A DNA stretch of 14,526 nt. Source: Chromatiales bacterium. Its GTDB lineage: Bacteria > Pseudomonadota > Gammaproteobacteria > UBA6429 > Thiohalophilaceae. The notes beneath the pieces are model-generated. The model made no database searches. It saw only the letters and a list, made by a program, of their open reading frames with translations, and was not told the origin of the DNA. A program made the position numbers and the translations under genes. This document shows positions 11,957-14,526 of the stretch, piece after piece; position 1 is the first letter of the stretch; each line of letters starts with the position of its first letter. The stretch spans positions 1-14,526 of the forward strand of contig JALTLP010000211.1 of assembly GCA_027001895.1 (NCBI GenBank). Direction: 5' to 3'.

Positions 11957-14526
11957 TTAAACGAATAATTCCCTAAGCAAATTAACGGGTAAGGGCTTAC
12001 TGTAATAAAATCCCTGATAAGTATGACAATTTTCCTTGTTAAGGAACAAAAGTTGCTCTGCCGTTTCAACACCTTCGGCAACAATATCCAGGCCAAACTG
12101 ATGTGCAATATTAATAATAGTTTTAACCAGTAATGCATCCTGAGGGTCAGCTTCAATATCAAAAACAAAGGATTTATCAATTTTTATTTCATCAATCGGC
12201 AACCTTTTTAAATGACTTAATGATGAATAACCGGTGCCAAAATCATCCAGTGATAAACGCACACCTATACTTGCAAGATGCTTAAACTTTTTGATTGTTG
12301 TTTCAAGATTTTCAATTGCGATTCGTTCAGTTACCTCAAGGGTTAAAAAGTTTTTTGCAAGCCCGGCTTTTTGCATGACTTCTTTAATGATGTAAACAAA
12401 ATCATCCTTTCTGAATTGGTGCGGGCTGATATTAACCGATAATGTTAACGATAAATTTTTCTCCTGATTGAGATTGGCAATATCTTTTACCGCCTGATTT
12501 AAAACAAAGTCACCAATGCTATAAATCAGGCCTGTATCTTCGGCGATACCGATGAATTCTTCCGGGCTAATAAAACCATGCCGTGCATGTTGCCAGCGAA
12601 CCAGTGCTTCAACAGCGATAATATTTCCGGCTTTACCAACTTGCGGCTGATAATATACTTCCAGCTTCTTGTCGTTTATTGCTTTGCGAAGATCTTTTTC
12701 AAGCTCAATACGTTCAACGACTTTTTCATGTAATTCGGAAAGATAAAATGCAATCTGATTCCGTCCATTTTGTTTTGCACTATACATAGCTGTATCGGCA
12801 TGTTTTATAATGTCATCAACCCCCTGTTCTTCAAAGGGGAACAACGCAATACCTATACTTGATGATACATGCAATTCCTGCTCACCAATAATAAATGGTG
12901 CTTTAAACTGTTCAAGAATACGGGATGCTACTTTTTTTGCAGTTAAACTGGCGGCCGATTTATCCTTTCCAAGATGCCTTAACAAAACAAGGTATTCATC
13001 ACCACCGAAACGCGATGCGGTATCTTCATCCCAGATGCAGGACTTTATGCGATTCGCAGCCTCTATCAGCAATTTATCTCCTACCGAGTGGCCTAGAGAA
13101 TCATTAATTGTTTTAAAACGATCCAGATCAATATAAAGCAATACACCATAGTATTGATGGCGACGGCTGGTTATAAGCGATTGTCTTAAACGATCTAATA
13201 ATAATTTTCTGTTTGGCAAACCGGTCAGTGAATCATAATAAGCCTGATATTCAATTTCTGCCTCTGCACTTTTGCGTTCTGTAATATCGCGCCAGACAAC
13301 ATGTAATAATTGTGTTCCCTCAAAAGGAATCGCTGTCAGCAATACTTCAACCGGAAAAACTTCGCCGTTTTTACGTCGGTGATTCCATTCAAAACGGTGA
13401 CTGCCTTTTTCAAAAGCAATACGAATCATTTCGTTTGCTTTTGTTTTAGATGCCTGGCCATCCGGTTGATATTCAGGAGAGAGCTGCGATGGATGCGTAT
13501 TACAAAGCTCTTCTTTTGAGTCATACCCCAACATATCTAATGTGGCCTGATTACAGTCTATAAATCTATTACCTTCAATAATTAACAGCGCATCTGCTGT
13601 TTTATCAAAAAGCGCCTGATAACGTTTGGTACTTTCTTCGAGTTTATATTCTGTTGCAACTCTTAACTTTATTTCACGCGATAGTCTATGAATCCAGTAA
13701 CCAAATAAACTTAATAAAATTAATGCCGCCAATGCAATTTGATATACCAGCGTGTAGTCGACACGTTCAGAAAATTTTTCTTTAATCCAGCCATCTAAAA
13801 TTGCCTGTTGCTTTTCACGGCTTATATTGGTAATGGCTTTATTTAAAATAGAAAGCAATTCGGGGAGATTTTTCTGAACACCCAGCGCAAGCTTGGTATC
13901 AAATTCTGTTTTACCGGTAATTTTTACATTGTTTAAACCCAGTTCGGAAATGGTATAGCTACATAAAGCCAGAGTACATAAAAGCGCATCAACTTTACCT
14001 GTTGATACTGACAACAATCCATCCTGAATATTATCAACCGTTACAAAGCTTATATCTGAATACTTTCTACGGATTTTAGACGCATAACCATAGTCTTTAA
14101 TTAAAGCAATTTTTTTGTTTTTGATATCAGTAATTTTTTCAACATAGTTTTCGTTGTGCTCCATTGCTATCACAATCGGATTTGATACATAGGGTGTTGT
14201 AAAATTAAGGTGGGATTTTAAATCAGAATCATCCGTTTCAGACAATATATCGACACTACCTAGTTTGGCTTTTTCAGTTGATTCGGTCCATGTTTTACTT
14301 GGACTCATTTCAAATTGTAAGCCGGTTAATTCACTTATAATTTTTAAATGTTCCGCAACGATACCAATATAGTTATCATTTTTGTCAAACGCTTCATACG
14401 GTAGCCAGTTCGGATCGCCGGTAAAACTTACCGAAGGATGGTCTTTTAACCACTGCTGTTCTTTTGTTGTCAGTGTTAAGTGAACGTCGGCAAGTGTGCT
14501 GGTCAGTCCTGTAAACATCAAGCTTA
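11957..14526 (-). CDS. Membrane sensor with SBP_bac_3, PAS, GGDEF and EAL domains (c-di-GMP), start cut off
   Basis: At least 854 residues. The frame stays open to the window edge and the visible N-terminus looks like the end of a signal peptide (TSTLA|DVHL), so the start lies beyond 14526. Counting from the TTG at 14521: a periplasmic solute-binding domain of the SBP_bac_3/BvgS type at about 15-250 (TTKEQQWLKDHPSVSFTGD, GIVAEHLKIISELTG), a membrane helix at about 256-276, a PAS domain at about 298-415 ending in WRDITERK, GGDEF at about 427-595 and EAL at about 605-850. The cyclase loop is GGDEY (506-510); the RxxD inhibitory site is missing (WDED). The EAL domain keeps EALVRW (638-643), Asn697, the Glu in LEVTER, DDFGTG (759-764), KIDKSF and AEGVET, so phosphodiesterase activity is likely. 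It probably senses an amino-acid-like ligand and sets c-di-GMP level. It is separated from the next gene by 157 bases and seems to be its own unit. Confidence 0.93.
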   Translation of the reverse strand, partial: SLMFTGLTSTLADVHLTLTTKEQQWLKDHPSVSFTGDPNWLPYEAFDKNDNYIGIVAEHLKIISELTGLQFEMSPSKTWTESTEKAKLGSVDILSETDDSDLKSHLNFTTPYVSNPIVIAMEHNENYVEKITDIKNKKIALIKDYGYASKIRRKYSDISFVTVDNIQDGLLSVSTGKVDALLCTLALCSYTISELGLNNVKITGKTEFDTKLALGVQKNLPELLSILNKAITNISREKQQAILDGWIKEKFSERVDYTLVYQIALAALILLSLFGYWIHRLSREIKLRVATEYKLEESTKRYQALFDKTADALLIIEGNRFIDCNQATLDMLGYDSKEELCNTHPSQLSPEYQPDGQASKTKANEMIRIAFEKGSHRFEWNHRRKNGEVFPVEVLLTAIPFEGTQLLHVVWRDITERKSAEAEIEYQAYYDSLTGLPNRKLLLDRLRQSLITSRRHQYYGVLLYIDLDRFKTINDSLGHSVGDKLLIEAANRIKSCIWDEDTASRFGGDEYLVLLRHLGKDKSAASLTAKKVASRILEQFKAPFIIGEQELHVSSSIGIALFPFEEQGVDDIIKHADTAMYSAKQNGRNQIAFYLSELHEKVVERIELEKDLRKAINDKKLEVYYQPQVGKAGNIIAVEALVRWQHARHGFISPEEFIGIAEDTGLIYSIGDFVLNQAVKDIANLNQEKNLSLTLSVNISPHQFRKDDFVYIIKEVMQKAGLAKNFLTLEVTERIAIENLETTIKKFKHLASIGVRLSLDDFGTGYSSLSHLKRLPIDEIKIDKSFVFDIEADPQDALLVKTIINIAHQFGLDIVAEGVETAEQLLFLNKENCHTYQGFYYSKPLPVNLLRELFV

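Noticed and set aside
1..14526. CRISPR arrays, tRNA or rRNA genes, insertion sequences or phage genes
   Set aside because: I looked for short spaced repeats, cloverleaf patterns, transposase motifs and terminal inverted repeats and found none. The 108-bp array has no unique spacers.

Overview
The window looks like chromosomal DNA of an AT-rich gammaproteobacterium that respires with c-type cytochromes. The main evidence is gene order. From memory, Pseudomonas carries engB, small c-type cytochromes, a cytochrome c4, dsbA, an endonuclease/exonuclease/phosphatase (EEP) protein and a DgcH-type diguanylate cyclase in the same order (around PA5487-PA5492). The same block is present here, with two differences: a system II cytochrome c maturation pair (resB-ccsA) lies between the c4 gene and dsbA, and a catabolic-type acetolactate synthase gene lies between dsbA and the EEP gene. 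The genus cannot be told from the sequence alone.

Layout. Positions 1-242 (+) hold the 3' end of a hemerythrin-like gene. It meets, tail to tail, a minus-strand set: a DUF3565-like small protein (247-429), a cytoplasmic GGDEF diguanylate cyclase (432-2267), an EEP hydrolase (2273-3079) and an AlsS-type acetolactate synthase (3121-4752). Next, also on the minus strand, come dsbA (4855-5496, GTG start), ccsA/resC (5636-6865) and resB (6891-8933). A gap of about 700 bases follows, with a 108-bp tandem repeat and two hairpins. Then come cytochrome c4 (9637-10254) and a cytochrome c5-like monoheme protein (10354-10665), with a perfect 14-bp hairpin terminator between them. On the plus strand, engB (10898-11518) converges, over a shared terminator, on a 73-residue His-rich ferredoxin-fold-like protein (11578-11799). 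The right end (11957 to the edge) is a large membrane sensor with SBP_bac_3, PAS, GGDEF and EAL domains; its start is cut off.

How the genes fit together. ResB and CcsA carry and ligate heme to exported apocytochromes such as the two cytochromes beside them, and DsbA oxidises periplasmic cysteines, including apocytochrome CXXCH pairs. The middle of the window is therefore a periplasmic electron-transfer and cysteine/heme maturation module. Both flanks carry cyclic-di-GMP enzymes: a soluble cyclase with an intact inhibitory site, and a ligand-sensing enzyme that keeps the catalytic residues of both domains but lacks the inhibitory site.

The observations most worth a second look are: a perfect 14-bp palindrome placed exactly at -41.5 of a possible dsbA promoter; the recently expanded 108-bp tandem repeat ending in a fold-back hairpin; the small His-cluster protein with its own promoter, strong ribosome binding site and terminator; and the terminator that separates the two cytochrome genes. 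I see no clear sign of a wholly new multi-gene system.
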